Made by a program: the position numbers and the translations under genes
Notes under the pieces: generated by a model
Told to the model about the DNA's origin: nothing
Databases searched by the model: none
What the model saw: the letters and a program-made list of their open reading frames with translations, nothing else
Shown here: positions 37,840 to 46,936 of the stretch, one piece after another
Position numbering within the stretch: the stretch's first letter is position 1
How the letters are laid out: every line of letters begins with the position of its first letter
NCBI GenBank assembly: GCA_050247435.1
Contig: JBFWUF010000022.1
Coordinates: 1 to 64,000, forward strand
DNA from: JAJVID01 sp050247435
GTDB lineage: Bacteria; Acidobacteriota; Blastocatellia; RBC074
DNA: 64,000 nucleotides
Direction: 5' to 3'

Positions 37840-39450
37840 CTAATTTCGCCTGAAGACCTGAAGCGCTTTTCGCAATCCGCCCTGAAAGAGCGACATCATA
37901 GCCATGTACCCATAACCGAGCAGGAAGATGAGCAAAAACGGGATTGTCGCGTAGATATTGCTGCGGATCGCATAATAGACCGCGAAAACGAAATAGAGCG
38001 CGAAGGCGAGTTCGATGTAAGGCAGCAGCCCGCGCTTGCGGCGGTACTTCATCGCGGCCTTCAGCCAGTTGTCCTTGCGGTTTTCAACATTGTATTTCGG
38101 CGTGCGCACGAAGCTGGATTGAACTCCGAACAGCGCTTCCAACACCGCGCGCGTGTTTGAAAAGACAAGTCCGATGCCCATCGCCATCGCCAACGGGATC
38201 AACCACAATCGCCGCTTCTCATTTGGGTAGCGATAAAGTATCGCGGTGCCGTAAAAGCTGACGACTGAGAAAGTCGCGAAGATCATCAGTGGCGTGTCTA
38301 GCAGCAACATGTGGAACAAGCCCTGATTGAATCGCACGATCAACACGGGGATGTGCAGAACGCTCAACACGATCATCAGCATCGCCGCGCAATTGCCGAA
38401 TAGCCGGAAGAAAAGTTCGACCTTTTGCTGGAAAGTAAGCTGCGGATGCTTCCACAAACGCGGCATCAGCTTCAGCCCGACTTGCACCAGGCCTTTTGCC
38501 CACCTGCGCTGTTGAGTTTTAAAAGCGTTCATCTCGACTGGCAATTCGGCAGGCACGTCCTCATCGAGCAGGTAAACGAACTTCCAGCCCATCAACTGCG
38601 CGCGAAAGCTGAGGTCGGTGTCTTCGGTCAATGTGTCGTGTTGCCAGCCGCCGCTCCATTCAATCGCTTCGCGCCGCCACATTCCGGCGGTGCCGTTGAA
38701 ATTGAAGAATGCGCCGGTGCGGTTGCGAGATGCCTGTTCAACCACGAAGTGGCCGTCGAGCAGTACTTCCTGAATCCGCGTCAACAGCGAATAGTTCGCG
38801 TTGATGTGCCCCCATCGCATTTGAACCATCCCGATGCGCTCGTCGGTGAAGAAGTCAACCATGTGCCTCAGACAATCCGGCTTCGGCAGGAAATCGGCGT
38901 CGAAGATCGCGACAAGCTGACCTTTGGCCAGCCTCATCCCGTTTTCGAGCGCGCCCGCTTTGAAGCCGGTGCGGTCGGTGCGGTGGATGTAGTGAATGTC
39001 GAATCCCTGCTGTTTATGTTTTTCGACAGCGGCTTCGGCAATCCTGACCGTCTCGTCGGTTGAATCGTCCAGCACCTGAATTTCGAGCAGATGGCGCGGG
39101 TAATCAATTTTGGCTACCGATTCGAGCAACCGCTCGACGACGTACATTTCGTTGAAGAGCGGAAGCTGGACGGTGATGCGAGGCAGTTCGCTTTCAGCGA
39201 AGCGGCGTTTGGGCTGCGGTTTGACGTTGCGATAACGCCAGAACTGATAGACCATCCGCACGCGGTAGATACCAAGAATCGCAAGCAGAGTCAGGATGGT
39301 GAAATAGAGAATGACTATCGTCCAATCGAAAGCATCGAGCGAGTAAAGATAGCTGATGTTGTCGCGGCCATGCCGCAGGATTGGGTCAATCAATATTTTC
39401 ACTTGCTCCGGGTCAGGAGCCTGTTGCAGGAGCATTAGAGCAAAATTCAT
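37840..39450 (-). CDS. Processive GT2 glycosyltransferase, cellulose synthase-like (CslA-like)
   Basis: A 536-aa inner-membrane glycan synthase. Two N-terminal membrane segments flank a cytoplasmic GT-A domain. The aspartates are in LDDSTDET and FDADFLP, the acceptor aspartate in LTEDTDLSFRA, and the processive QxxRW motif reads TQQRRWAKG. NGTAGMWRREAI and the overall series resemble plant CslA mannan synthases. About four to five helices follow. It lacks a PilZ domain, so c-di-GMP control through it is not visible. The product is probably a beta-linked polysaccharide; mannan against glucan cannot be decided. It stands as a single gene before a terminator. Confidence 0.87.
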   Translation of the reverse strand: MNFALMLLQQAPDPEQVKILIDPILRHGRDNISYLYSLDAFDWTIVILYFTILTLLAILGIYRVRMVYQFWRYRNVKPQPKRRFAESELPRITVQLPLFNEMYVVERLLESVAKIDYPRHLLEIQVLDDSTDETVRIAEAAVEKHKQQGFDIHYIHRTDRTGFKAGALENGMRLAKGQLVAIFDADFLPKPDCLRHMVDFFTDERIGMVQMRWGHINANYSLLTRIQEVLLDGHFVVEQASRNRTGAFFNFNGTAGMWRREAIEWSGGWQHDTLTEDTDLSFRAQLMGWKFVYLLDEDVPAELPVEMNAFKTQQRRWAKGLVQVGLKLMPRLWKHPQLTFQQKVELFFRLFGNCAAMLMIVLSVLHIPVLIVRFNQGLFHMLLLDTPLMIFATFSVVSFYGTAILYRYPNEKRRLWLIPLAMAMGIGLVFSNTRAVLEALFGVQSSFVRTPKYNVENRKDNWLKAAMKYRRKRGLLPYIELAFALYFVFAVYYAIRSNIYATIPFLLIFLLGYGYMAMMSLFQGGLRKALQVFRRN

Positions 39451-39550
39451 ATTAAGCTGTTATTAGCCCTCAATCGAAGTTATCAAAAGCCGCAAAATCA
39501 ATGGCGCATGGTAGCTGTTCGCGGCGAACAGTCAACAGCGTCCGAAGGCG

Positions 39551-40801
39551 TCAAGTCCCCTGCTTCGGCACGAACAGCGGGAAGACTTTCTGGAACAGGT
39601 AATCTTTGATCTCCCGATCCAGTTTCCTGGTATCCTGACTCGAATCTTTCTCGGTGGGCATAGCCTGGGTGTTGAATGCGATGATGTATGCCGTCCGAGT
39701 GTCAGGGCGCAGGTAGAAGTGCGAGATGAAACCGTTCTGGCTCCCACTGTGGCCGATGAAACGCTGACCGAAATTGTCTTCGATGAAAAATGCCAGCCCC
39801 ATCGCGTCTTTTCGATTTTGTCCTTCCGGTTGGACAATCGCGCCCGGCTCAATGCTGATCTGTGACTGGAACATCTCTTCCAGCGATGAGCGTTTCAGCA
39901 CCTGGTCATAGATCGCCTGTCTTCTCACATCTCCCGCCAGAAAATTGATGTATTTGACCATGTCGAGCAGCGGCGCGTTCAGGCCCCCGTTCGAGACGGT
40001 GATGCCAGTGTCTACGTCAAATCTGCCCGGCGTCAGCTTGCCCTCTTTCAGATAATAGCTGTGCGAGCGATGTTTGAGCAGATGATGCGGAGTCGTATCG
40101 AAATAGCTGCGATACATTTCGAGCGGCTTGAAGATGTTCTTGTCAATGTAAACTTCGTAATCGTCTTTCGTAAGCAACTCAATCACGCGGCCAAGAAAGA
40201 TGATGCCCGGGTTGGAGTAGCTGAATTTCGATCCGGATTTAAACGCGATTTCGGTGTAAGGCATCATCGCAACAAGCTGCGACCAGTGTTGTGGCTCGTG
40301 TGGGTGCCAGTCCTTGTCGCCGCCCCAGGGCCAGGTTGCCCCGCGAAATCCGGCGGTGTGCGACATCAGGTGCTTGATCGTGATCTGGCTCATGTCGCCG
40401 AATGGATTGTGAACGTCTTTGAGTTCGGGCAGGTATTTGATGATCGGGTCATCGAGCTTAAGCAAGCCAAGATCGCGCAGTTGCATGATCGCGACGCTGG
40501 TAAAAGTCTTCGTGATCGAAGCCCAATGATAGATGGTGCTCTCGTCCACTGGTTGTTGCTTTTCCTGATTGGCGAGGCCGAAGAACTCCTGCGCGATAAC
40601 CTGTCCGTCCTGAATCAGCATGAAACTACTGCCGACGATGCCGTGTTTGCGCATTGACTGATCGTAGAAGGTTTTGAATTCGCGCCGCACCTGAGCAAAA
40701 TTTTTGGGAGACTGGCTGTAAGCCATATTTGATGACGTAATCAAGATGATTGATAACAACGATACTGCCACACGCGTAATTGCGCCCTGTCGGGTTTTCA
40801 T
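39551..40801 (-). CDS. Serine hydrolase, beta-lactamase class C / D-alanyl carboxypeptidase family
   Basis: A 416-aa exported protein from the ATG at 40801, with a signal peptide (VAVSLLSIILITSSNMAYSQ). The three motifs of the family are intact: SxxK in WASITKTFTS, YxN in FSYSNPGII, and HSG in IGHSGSQNGF. Such proteins are peptidases, esterases or transpeptidase-like and only some are beta-lactamases. I see no feature that argues specifically for antibiotic hydrolysis. Single gene, 99 bp from the glycosyltransferase. Confidence 0.87.
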   Translation of the reverse strand: MKTRQGAITRVAVSLLSIILITSSNMAYSQSPKNFAQVRREFKTFYDQSMRKHGIVGSSFMLIQDGQVIAQEFFGLANQEKQQPVDESTIYHWASITKTFTSVAIMQLRDLGLLKLDDPIIKYLPELKDVHNPFGDMSQITIKHLMSHTAGFRGATWPWGGDKDWHPHEPQHWSQLVAMMPYTEIAFKSGSKFSYSNPGIIFLGRVIELLTKDDYEVYIDKNIFKPLEMYRSYFDTTPHHLLKHRSHSYYLKEGKLTPGRFDVDTGITVSNGGLNAPLLDMVKYINFLAGDVRRQAIYDQVLKRSSLEEMFQSQISIEPGAIVQPEGQNRKDAMGLAFFIEDNFGQRFIGHSGSQNGFISHFYLRPDTRTAYIIAFNTQAMPTEKDSSQDTRKLDREIKDYLFQKVFPLFVPKQGT

Positions 40802-41006
40802 CGGGTTCACCTCTGTGGTTATTGATTGTCTATGGCACCCACCGCGCACGTATTTTCCCATTCAAAGGCTGTTATGACAATTGCAACGGCGCTGATGAAT
40901 AAGGGCCGATCCACCCAGCCTTGAATTGACCATGCGCGGTGATTGCGCTATGAATTGGCGCGCAATCACTCGACAACCTAACGCTCTGATCATCAAGGGG
41001 AGAATA

Positions 41007-41900
41007 ATGCTTAAGAAATCCCGACGTGACTTTTTGCAGGCAGGCTTGGCCGCAGCTGGCTCGCTGGCTTTAACCGAGGCCGTCGCAACCGGTTCTGTCT
41101 TAGCCGACAAGTTCAACAACCCCGCTTTAGGCGGTGGTGGATTCAAGCTGGGTCTTGTGACCTATAACCTGGCCAAAGACTGGGACATTCCCACGATAAT
41201 CAAAAACTGCGAGGCGACCGGTTTTGAAGCCGTGGAATTGCGCACGACGCACAAACACGGCGTCGAACCATCTTTGAGCAAAGAGCAGCGGATCGAAGTA
41301 AAGAATCAGTTCACCGAAACGAAGGTTCGCCTGCTCAGCCTCGGCACGATCTGCGAATTTCATTCGCCCGACCAATCAACCGTGCGCAAGAACATTGACG
41401 AGTGCAAACGCTTCATCGAGCTTGCCAACGACATCGGCGCGATCGGAGTGAAAGTTCGCCCGAATGGAATCCCGAAAGATGTTCCCGAAGAGAAGACCAT
41501 CGCCCAGATCGGAGCGGCGTTGCGCGAATGTGGCGAGTTCGCCAAAGCCGCGAACGTCGAGGTCTGGGTCGAAGTTCACGGGCGCGATTCAAGCCAGCCC
41601 GCGCGGGTGGCGAAAATGATGCAAGCCGCCAATCATCCGCAAGCCGCCATCTGCTGGAACTCGAATCCGGAAGACGTGACGAATGGCTCGGTCAAGCAGA
41701 GTTTTGCGCTGTTGAAACCGTGGTTGCGCAGCGCACACATCAACGAATTGTGGAAACCGGAGTATCCCTGGCGTGAATTGTTCGGGCTGATGAAATCGGC
41801 TGGTTACAATCGTTACTGCTTGGCCGAGATCCCTGAAACGTCAGACCCAGTCAGGTTGATGCAGTATTACAGGGCATTTTGGATAGAGCTTTGTCGTTAA
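41007..41900 (+). CDS. Tat-exported sugar phosphate isomerase/epimerase-like TIM-barrel protein
   Basis: A 297-aa xylose-isomerase-like TIM-barrel protein. ATG 41007 follows AAGGGGAG, and the product starts with a twin-arginine signal (KKSRRDFLQAGLAAAGSLAL). The barrel includes LGLVTYNLAKDWD, GFEAVELRTTHKHG, VEVHGRD and AEIPET, with acidic and histidine residues suited to metal binding. The same fold serves many sugar and inositol epimerases, so substrate is unknown. Tat export implies a folded cofactor- or metal-loaded enzyme in the periplasm. Confidence 0.85.
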   Translation: MLKKSRRDFLQAGLAAAGSLALTEAVATGSVLADKFNNPALGGGGFKLGLVTYNLAKDWDIPTIIKNCEATGFEAVELRTTHKHGVEPSLSKEQRIEVKNQFTETKVRLLSLGTICEFHSPDQSTVRKNIDECKRFIELANDIGAIGVKVRPNGIPKDVPEEKTIAQIGAALRECGEFAKAANVEVWVEVHGRDSSQPARVAKMMQAANHPQAAICWNSNPEDVTNGSVKQSFALLKPWLRSAHINELWKPEYPWRELFGLMKSAGYNRYCLAEIPETSDPVRLMQYYRAFWIELCR

Positions 41901-41975
41901 TCAGATGGAGAATATGGAACAAATGGAGAGTGACGGAAAACGCTGAGAACAATGCCCTATCTGTTCCGATTTCTC

Positions 41976-42731
41976 CTATCGAAACAGATCTCGCTCTCTC
42001 GGTCTCACCAATTCCCTCGCACTGCCTTCACCATGATCGAAATAATAACCCCGGATCACAACAACTGGGATGCGGGCGGTCTTCCGCATGAGCAATCCGC
42101 TCGACGCCGCGATCTCATCCGCAACTGCGAGCACTGTGGCTGACAACTCCTTTCCGTGATCGTCAGTTTTGCCGCGAAAGTCTTTCAGCGGCTTAATGCC
42201 AGCCACGCCGATTGCGATGTTTGTTAAGCCCTCGCGCCATGCCCTGCCAAACGTATCGGTGATGATCACCGCGGCGTTGACTTTGAGCAGCTCGGCGAAG
42301 CGTGTTTTTAGCAATAACGCGGAATCGTCCGGCGCAACTGGCAGAAGCGAAACCCATTCCTTGCCGACGACGTTTGAGCGATCCACGCCAGCGTTGGCGC
42401 AAATGAACCCGTGTTTTGTTTCGGTGATCAAGACGTGGTCGTCCGATCTCACGATGTTGGCGGATTCGCTCAGCACAACCTCAATCAGACGCGGGTCGCG
42501 TTGTTGCTTGTTGGCGATTTCGATGGCGAACTCGGAAGGGGTTATGGATTCCAAGTTGACCAGGCGACCCTCGGCTTTCGAGACAATCTTTTGCGCGATG
42601 ACGACGATGTCGCCATCGGCCAGCTTGAATTTCATCTTGTCAGCCGCACGTGAGATCATCAACCCCAGGTCGTCGCCGGGCCTGACTTCGGGAATACCGC
42701 GAATCGGAATCAGTCGGATTTCGGAACTCAA
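41976..42731 (-). CDS. cofE: Coenzyme F420-0:L-glutamate ligase
   Basis: A 251-aa ligase that adds gamma-linked glutamate to F420-0. EIRLIPIRGIPEVRPGDDLG, GDIVVIAQKIVSKAEGR, TETKHGFICANAGVDRSNV and TDTFGRAWREGLTNIAIGVAG are the characteristic CofE blocks with metal and GTP sites. I chose the TTG at 42731, with AGGAG eight bases upstream; a TTG two codons earlier is too close to that ribosome binding site. It is a stand-alone single-domain form, without the FbiB C-terminal domain. No other F420 biosynthesis gene is nearby. Confidence 0.94.
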   Translation of the reverse strand: MSSEIRLIPIRGIPEVRPGDDLGLMISRAADKMKFKLADGDIVVIAQKIVSKAEGRLVNLESITPSEFAIEIANKQQRDPRLIEVVLSESANIVRSDDHVLITETKHGFICANAGVDRSNVVGKEWVSLLPVAPDDSALLLKTRFAELLKVNAAVIITDTFGRAWREGLTNIAIGVAGIKPLKDFRGKTDDHGKELSATVLAVADEIAASSGLLMRKTARIPVVVIRGYYFDHGEGSARELVRPRERDLFR

Positions 42732-42890
42732 ATTCAATGCTCCTGTCGGGAGTTCGGTAAAGCGGGGCGTATGCTAAAACCTGATTGCCTAATTGACAAG
42801 GACTGCTTGCCGCATGTGCGAAAGGCCGAATAAAATTCATCGCCGCAATTTCACTACACAACCATTAACCAACAGGCAACTGGAGGCGAC

Positions 42891-43805
42891 ATGACTGTAT
42901 TCGGCAGCTTCAATCGTTCCGCTCTGTTCTTTACGCTCGCGTTTTTATTCTCTGCGGTTTGGATCAGTGCGCAAACTACACAGCAGGGCAAATCGGCAAT
43001 CAAACCTGAAGTCGTTTCGCCGCTTGGCGCCAAACATTACGCGCAGGCTGACGACAAAGGCGAGATTGCGAAGGCGCAAGAGAAACTCGCGTCCGACCCA
43101 AACAACGTCGAATTGATTATTGCGTTGGGCCGCACGCAGGCAAACGCATGGCGTTACAACGATGCAATTGTGACATACACGCGAGGGCTTAAGATCGCTC
43201 CAGCAAACGCAATGCTCTACCGACATCGTGGCCATCGTTTCATCTCGATTCGGCGGTTCAATAAGGCCATATCCGATTTGAAACGCGCCTCGGAACTCAA
43301 AAATGACGATTTCGACATCTGGTACCATTTGGGTTTGGCGCATTATCTCAAGGGAGAATTTGCAAAGGCTGCAACCGCTTACGAACGGTGTTACGCCGTC
43401 GCCGAGAAGAACCGCGCCGCTGCGGAAGCAAGCAAAGAAGGCCGTGACGATTCGGTTATTGCTATCTCCGACTGGCTCTACATGACTCGCCGCCGAATGA
43501 AAAAGGATGTAGACGCGGCCAAAGTTCTGGAGAAGATCACTCCGCAAATGCAGGTCAAAGAGAACAAGTCATATTACGACCGGTTGTTGTTCTACAAAGG
43601 ACTGAAGAAAGAGGAGGAACTGGTCAATGTCGAGAAAGCGACCGACCTGGAGATCGCAACTGTGGGGTACGGCGTCGGCAACTGGCATTTATACAACGGC
43701 AATCGGGCGAAGGCGGAAGAGTATTTCCGAAAGATCGTTTCGGGGAAGTACTGGCCTGCGTTTGGCTTCATCGCCGCTGAGTCTGAGTTGGCCAGGAAGA
43801 AATAG
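42891..43805 (+). CDS. Exported tetratricopeptide-repeat protein
   Basis: A 304-aa protein with a signal peptide (SALFFTLAFLFSAVWISAQ). At least three TPR units are visible (PNNVELIIALGRTQANAWRY, APANAMLYRHRGHRFISIRR, DDFDIWYHLGLAHYLKGEF) and another C-terminal one (TVGYGVGNWHLYNGNRAKAE). TPRs mediate protein contacts; no enzyme motif is seen. GGAGG precedes the ATG. It converges on dnaN with a 26-bp gap. Confidence 0.83.
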   Translation: MTVFGSFNRSALFFTLAFLFSAVWISAQTTQQGKSAIKPEVVSPLGAKHYAQADDKGEIAKAQEKLASDPNNVELIIALGRTQANAWRYNDAIVTYTRGLKIAPANAMLYRHRGHRFISIRRFNKAISDLKRASELKNDDFDIWYHLGLAHYLKGEFAKAATAYERCYAVAEKNRAAAEASKEGRDDSVIAISDWLYMTRRRMKKDVDAAKVLEKITPQMQVKENKSYYDRLLFYKGLKKEEELVNVEKATDLEIATVGYGVGNWHLYNGNRAKAEEYFRKIVSGKYWPAFGFIAAESELARKK

Positions 43806-43831
43806 TCACTTCATTCATACTGTTTTACGCG

Positions 43832-44932
43832 CTATAAGCGCATAGGCATTACAACATAGCGAAAATCATATTCGGGGTCCTGGCTGGATTTTAGCTGAGC
43901 CTGTGAATTTCCATCTTTAAACTCGAATATAACTTCCCCATCCTGGACTACACCAAAAAAGTCCAGCAGGTATTGGGCATTAAATCCCGCAGCAATGGTC
44001 GGCCCTGAATATTCGACCGGCAAGCTTTCCCCGGCCTCCCCAATTTCGGAGGATTGGGAGGTGATATGAATTTGTCCGTCGCTTACATCAAACTTTATTG
44101 CGTGTGACCGTTCATCAGCCATCAGAGCGACTCGTTTGATTGCTAATGCGACTCGAGCCCCTTCGACAACGATTCTGTTCTTATTTTCCTTGGGCAGCAC
44201 AAGCTCATAGTTAGGGAACTGTCCAGTGAGTGTTCTGGATGCTAAAAATCTCTTTCCAAGTTTAAAAAATAAATGGTTATCGTTGTGCCCAAACTCAACA
44301 GTTTCCCCCGTCTCCGCGCAAAGCCTCGCCAGTTCAGTCAGTGTCTTCTTCGGTATTAAAACATCTAACTGAGCATTCCCGAAATCTGATTGCCTTTCGA
44401 TAAATGAGAGACGGTGACCGTCAGTAGCCACCATTCTTATTCCATTTCCTGAAAGCTCCATTTTCGCGCCATTAAGGGCATATCTTGATTCTTCAGTCGT
44501 GATAGCGAAGATTGTTCGGCTAATGAATGTCTTGATAATTTCAGAAGGGATCGGCAGAAAAGCGCCATCAAAAACTTTAATCTCAGGGAAGTTATCGTTT
44601 GGAAGACCGTGCATTTTGAAACGCGACCTCTCGCAAACAAGATTTACCTGATGGTTATCACCACACTTAATCTCTATGTCAGCGTCAGGCAAATACCTGA
44701 TTATCTCAAACAGCTTTTTTGCCTGAACACAAACTGCGCCCTCCTCCTTAATTTCAGTTTCACAACGTGTCGAGATAGAGACATCAAGGTCGGTTCCCTT
44801 GATCCACAACTCGCCACCTTTGGCTTCCAGCAGTAGATTAGAAAGTATGGGAATAGTGCTTTTTTTCTCAACAACTCCCTGAAGCACATTCAGTTCTTTA
44901 AGAAAGTTCGTCTTGCCAACATTGAAATGCAT
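43832..44932 (-). CDS. dnaN: DNA polymerase III sliding clamp (beta subunit)
   Basis: Ring-shaped processivity factor for replicative polymerase. The 366-aa protein has three clamp domains and ends in VMPMRL, the usual C-terminus that lines the hydrophobic pocket. GAGGAG lies upstream of the ATG. It lies downstream of dnaA on the same strand, separated by the 299-bp predicted origin rather than directly coupled, and recF and gyrB do not follow as they do in many genomes. Confidence 0.97.
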   Translation of the reverse strand: MHFNVGKTNFLKELNVLQGVVEKKSTIPILSNLLLEAKGGELWIKGTDLDVSISTRCETEIKEEGAVCVQAKKLFEIIRYLPDADIEIKCGDNHQVNLVCERSRFKMHGLPNDNFPEIKVFDGAFLPIPSEIIKTFISRTIFAITTEESRYALNGAKMELSGNGIRMVATDGHRLSFIERQSDFGNAQLDVLIPKKTLTELARLCAETGETVEFGHNDNHLFFKLGKRFLASRTLTGQFPNYELVLPKENKNRIVVEGARVALAIKRVALMADERSHAIKFDVSDGQIHITSQSSEIGEAGESLPVEYSGPTIAAGFNAQYLLDFFGVVQDGEVIFEFKDGNSQAQLKSSQDPEYDFRYVVMPMRL

Positions 44933-44989
44933 AATAGTGTCTCCTCACTTACCGATTGCCTAATTAGCAGAGCAGATATGAACTTCTCT

Positions 44990-45275
44990 TCTACTTACAT
45001 TAAAGAGAATACAAAAGTATTAATCCAGTAGTAGTAATAGTGACTGTGGAAAATCGAATCATCTCGGCAACCATTCTAAAATCAATAAATAAGCCTGAAT
45101 TGTGACTGTTGAAATCTCTGTGGAAAATGTAGCTGTGTGCGACTGATTTGTGGATATCCCGATCCCCGCTGAGATTTTCCACAAGCATCCACAGGAAACA
45201 GATCATGATAGGTGTGGAAAATGCGATAAGTCTATTTACAGCTATCGATTAGACTGTTAATAATTCTGTGGAAAT
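44990..45275. other. oriC: Predicted chromosomal replication origin (oriC)
   Basis: The region between dnaA and dnaN has a cluster of DnaA boxes. Four match TTTTCCACA on one strand or the other (45045-45053, 45119-45127, 45175-45183, 45213-45221). TGTGGATAT (45149-45157) differs by one base from the inverse consensus, and GCATCCACA (45185-45193) and TGTGGAAAT (45267-45275) are weaker. Next to the leftmost box, 45029-45040 reads TAGTAGTAATAG, which in the 3'-to-5' direction is GAT-AAT-GAT-GAT, the DnaA-trio pattern that DnaA uses to open DNA. AT-rich sequence continues to about 44990. Together these form box, trio and unwinding zone, as in Bacillus subtilis. Confidence 0.88.
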
Positions 45276-46650
45276 GGCCATTTTGGTCGTATAACTCATT
45301 GATTTTATTGATGCTATGCAGAACGGTTGTATGATGTTTTCCCCCGAACTCTCGGCCAATTTCCGGTAAACTGGCCCTAGTCAATGTTTTACACAGATAC
45401 ATCGCTATTTGTCGTGGAACGGCGATATTTCTGGAATTAGATTTTGATTTTAGATCAGCAACTTTAAGATTGTAGAAATCAGCCACAACTTTCTGAATGG
45501 TTTCAATCGTTATAGCCCTTTCCTCTTCTTCAACAATGTTTTTAAGCGCTTCCTGAGCCAACGATAAATTTATAGATTCTCCCTTTAGGGATGATAGAGC
45601 TGTTAATCGAACGAGAGATCCCTCAAGCTCACGGATATTCGACTTAATTTTGCTGGCTATGAAAAGCGCCACGTTGTCTGGGAGAGCTATTTTCTCTGTT
45701 TCAGCTTTTTTGCGGAGGATTGCGATCTTTGTCTCCAGGTCTGGGGGTTGTATGTCAGCAATCAGTCCCCACTCAAATCTGGAATGTAATCGTTCTTCCA
45801 AAGTTGGAATCTCTCTCGGCGGGCAATCAGATGAAATCACAATCTGTTTTTGCCCATCATAAAGAGCGTTGAATGTGTGAAAGAACTCCTCTTGAGTGCG
45901 CTCCTTTCCCGCAATGAACTGGATGTCGTCAATCAGCAGCACATCAATCGAACGATACTTTTCACGGAACACCATGGTTTGGTCGTATCTGATGGCGTTA
46001 ATCAGTTCGTTCATAAACTTCTCAGCCGATATATACATCAGTCTCAGGTGTCGATTCAGTTCTTTAACTCGATGCCCTATGGCGCACATCAAATGCGTCT
46101 TTCCCAATCCGACGCCGCCATACACATAGAGCGGATTGTATGTTTTTGACGGAGAGTCCGCCACAGCCAGGGCGGCGGCATGAGCGAACTGATTACAAGA
46201 TCCCACAACAAAAGTTTCGAATGTGTATTTTTGATTGAGTGGCAAGTCTAGCGCCTCGGCGCCAGCCATGTTCACTACCGTTGTATTTGATTGACCAACT
46301 GACGCCTGGCGGCCAGAGGGGGGGACGATTTCCGATTTGAACAGAGTTTCCCTTCGAGCCACAGGCTTGAAGGCGGAGCCTTTAATTTCATCAGTCTTCG
46401 TGGCGGCGCTTACCAATTCAAAGTTGATTGAGTGGCCGGAAAGACCAACCTCGTTCAGGGATTCATCTACGTCATCACGGTAATTATTGAGAATCCAGTC
46501 TTCGAAGACACGGTCTGGAACACCGAGACGGATCGTAACGCCATCTTTTCCGATAAAAGTTATAGGCTTAAACCAAGTTGTGAAGCTTTCATGGTTGATT
46601 CTTTTTTCAATCGCCGAAAGAACAGAATCCCAAACGTTGACTTCGCTCAT
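45232..46650 (-). CDS. dnaA: Chromosomal replication initiator DnaA
   Basis: AAA+ initiator of 472 aa. Domain I (residues 1-80, including SFTTWFKPI), a linker domain II, domain III with Walker A GGVGLGKT at 178-185 and Walker B VLLIDDIQFI, and domain IV with the DNA-binding helix REFGGKHHTTVLHSINKI. All key motifs are intact. Its last codons and stop border the origin, and a weak DnaA box lies inside its 3' end. The 286-bp gap upstream (46651-46936) separates it from a transposase gene. It must contain the dnaA promoter, but I see no clear -35/-10 pair or DnaA-box cluster there. Confidence 0.98.
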   Translation of the reverse strand: MSEVNVWDSVLSAIEKRINHESFTTWFKPITFIGKDGVTIRLGVPDRVFEDWILNNYRDDVDESLNEVGLSGHSINFELVSAATKTDEIKGSAFKPVARRETLFKSEIVPPSGRQASVGQSNTTVVNMAGAEALDLPLNQKYTFETFVVGSCNQFAHAAALAVADSPSKTYNPLYVYGGVGLGKTHLMCAIGHRVKELNRHLRLMYISAEKFMNELINAIRYDQTMVFREKYRSIDVLLIDDIQFIAGKERTQEEFFHTFNALYDGQKQIVISSDCPPREIPTLEERLHSRFEWGLIADIQPPDLETKIAILRKKAETEKIALPDNVALFIASKIKSNIRELEGSLVRLTALSSLKGESINLSLAQEALKNIVEEEERAITIETIQKVVADFYNLKVADLKSKSNSRNIAVPRQIAMYLCKTLTRASLPEIGREFGGKHHTTVLHSINKINELYDQNGHFHRIINSLIDSCK

Positions 46651-46936
46651 AACGACCTTCTTCGCTTTGCGGCTTATCTTTACTAACGTACAAACTTAAT
46701 TTCGCGTCAGTTCAGCATAAATCTGAGACATGAAAACAACCTCGAAGTGAAGTTTGCAGAGGGCTTCCGACCAATGGAAAACCGCAGTGATCAACTTCGC
46801 AAGTAAGTGTAGAACGATGGTGAATGCACTGGCCTTGAAGAAATTGTGCTCACTATTATCAAGTGGTCGAAGGCTAACATAGCGGTTAGGTGATTGCAAG
46901 AATCGTTTACGAGCGGGTTTTGCATTCATCTAAGTA

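Noticed and set aside
39551..40801. Antibiotic-inactivating beta-lactamase
   Set aside because: The SxxK, YxN and HSG motifs are shared by many class C-like peptidases and esterases; nothing points to drug resistance.
46696..46929. A 77-codon minus-strand frame between dnaA and the transposase
   Set aside because: No recognisable family and no initiation signal; it does not look like the missing transposase C-terminus either.
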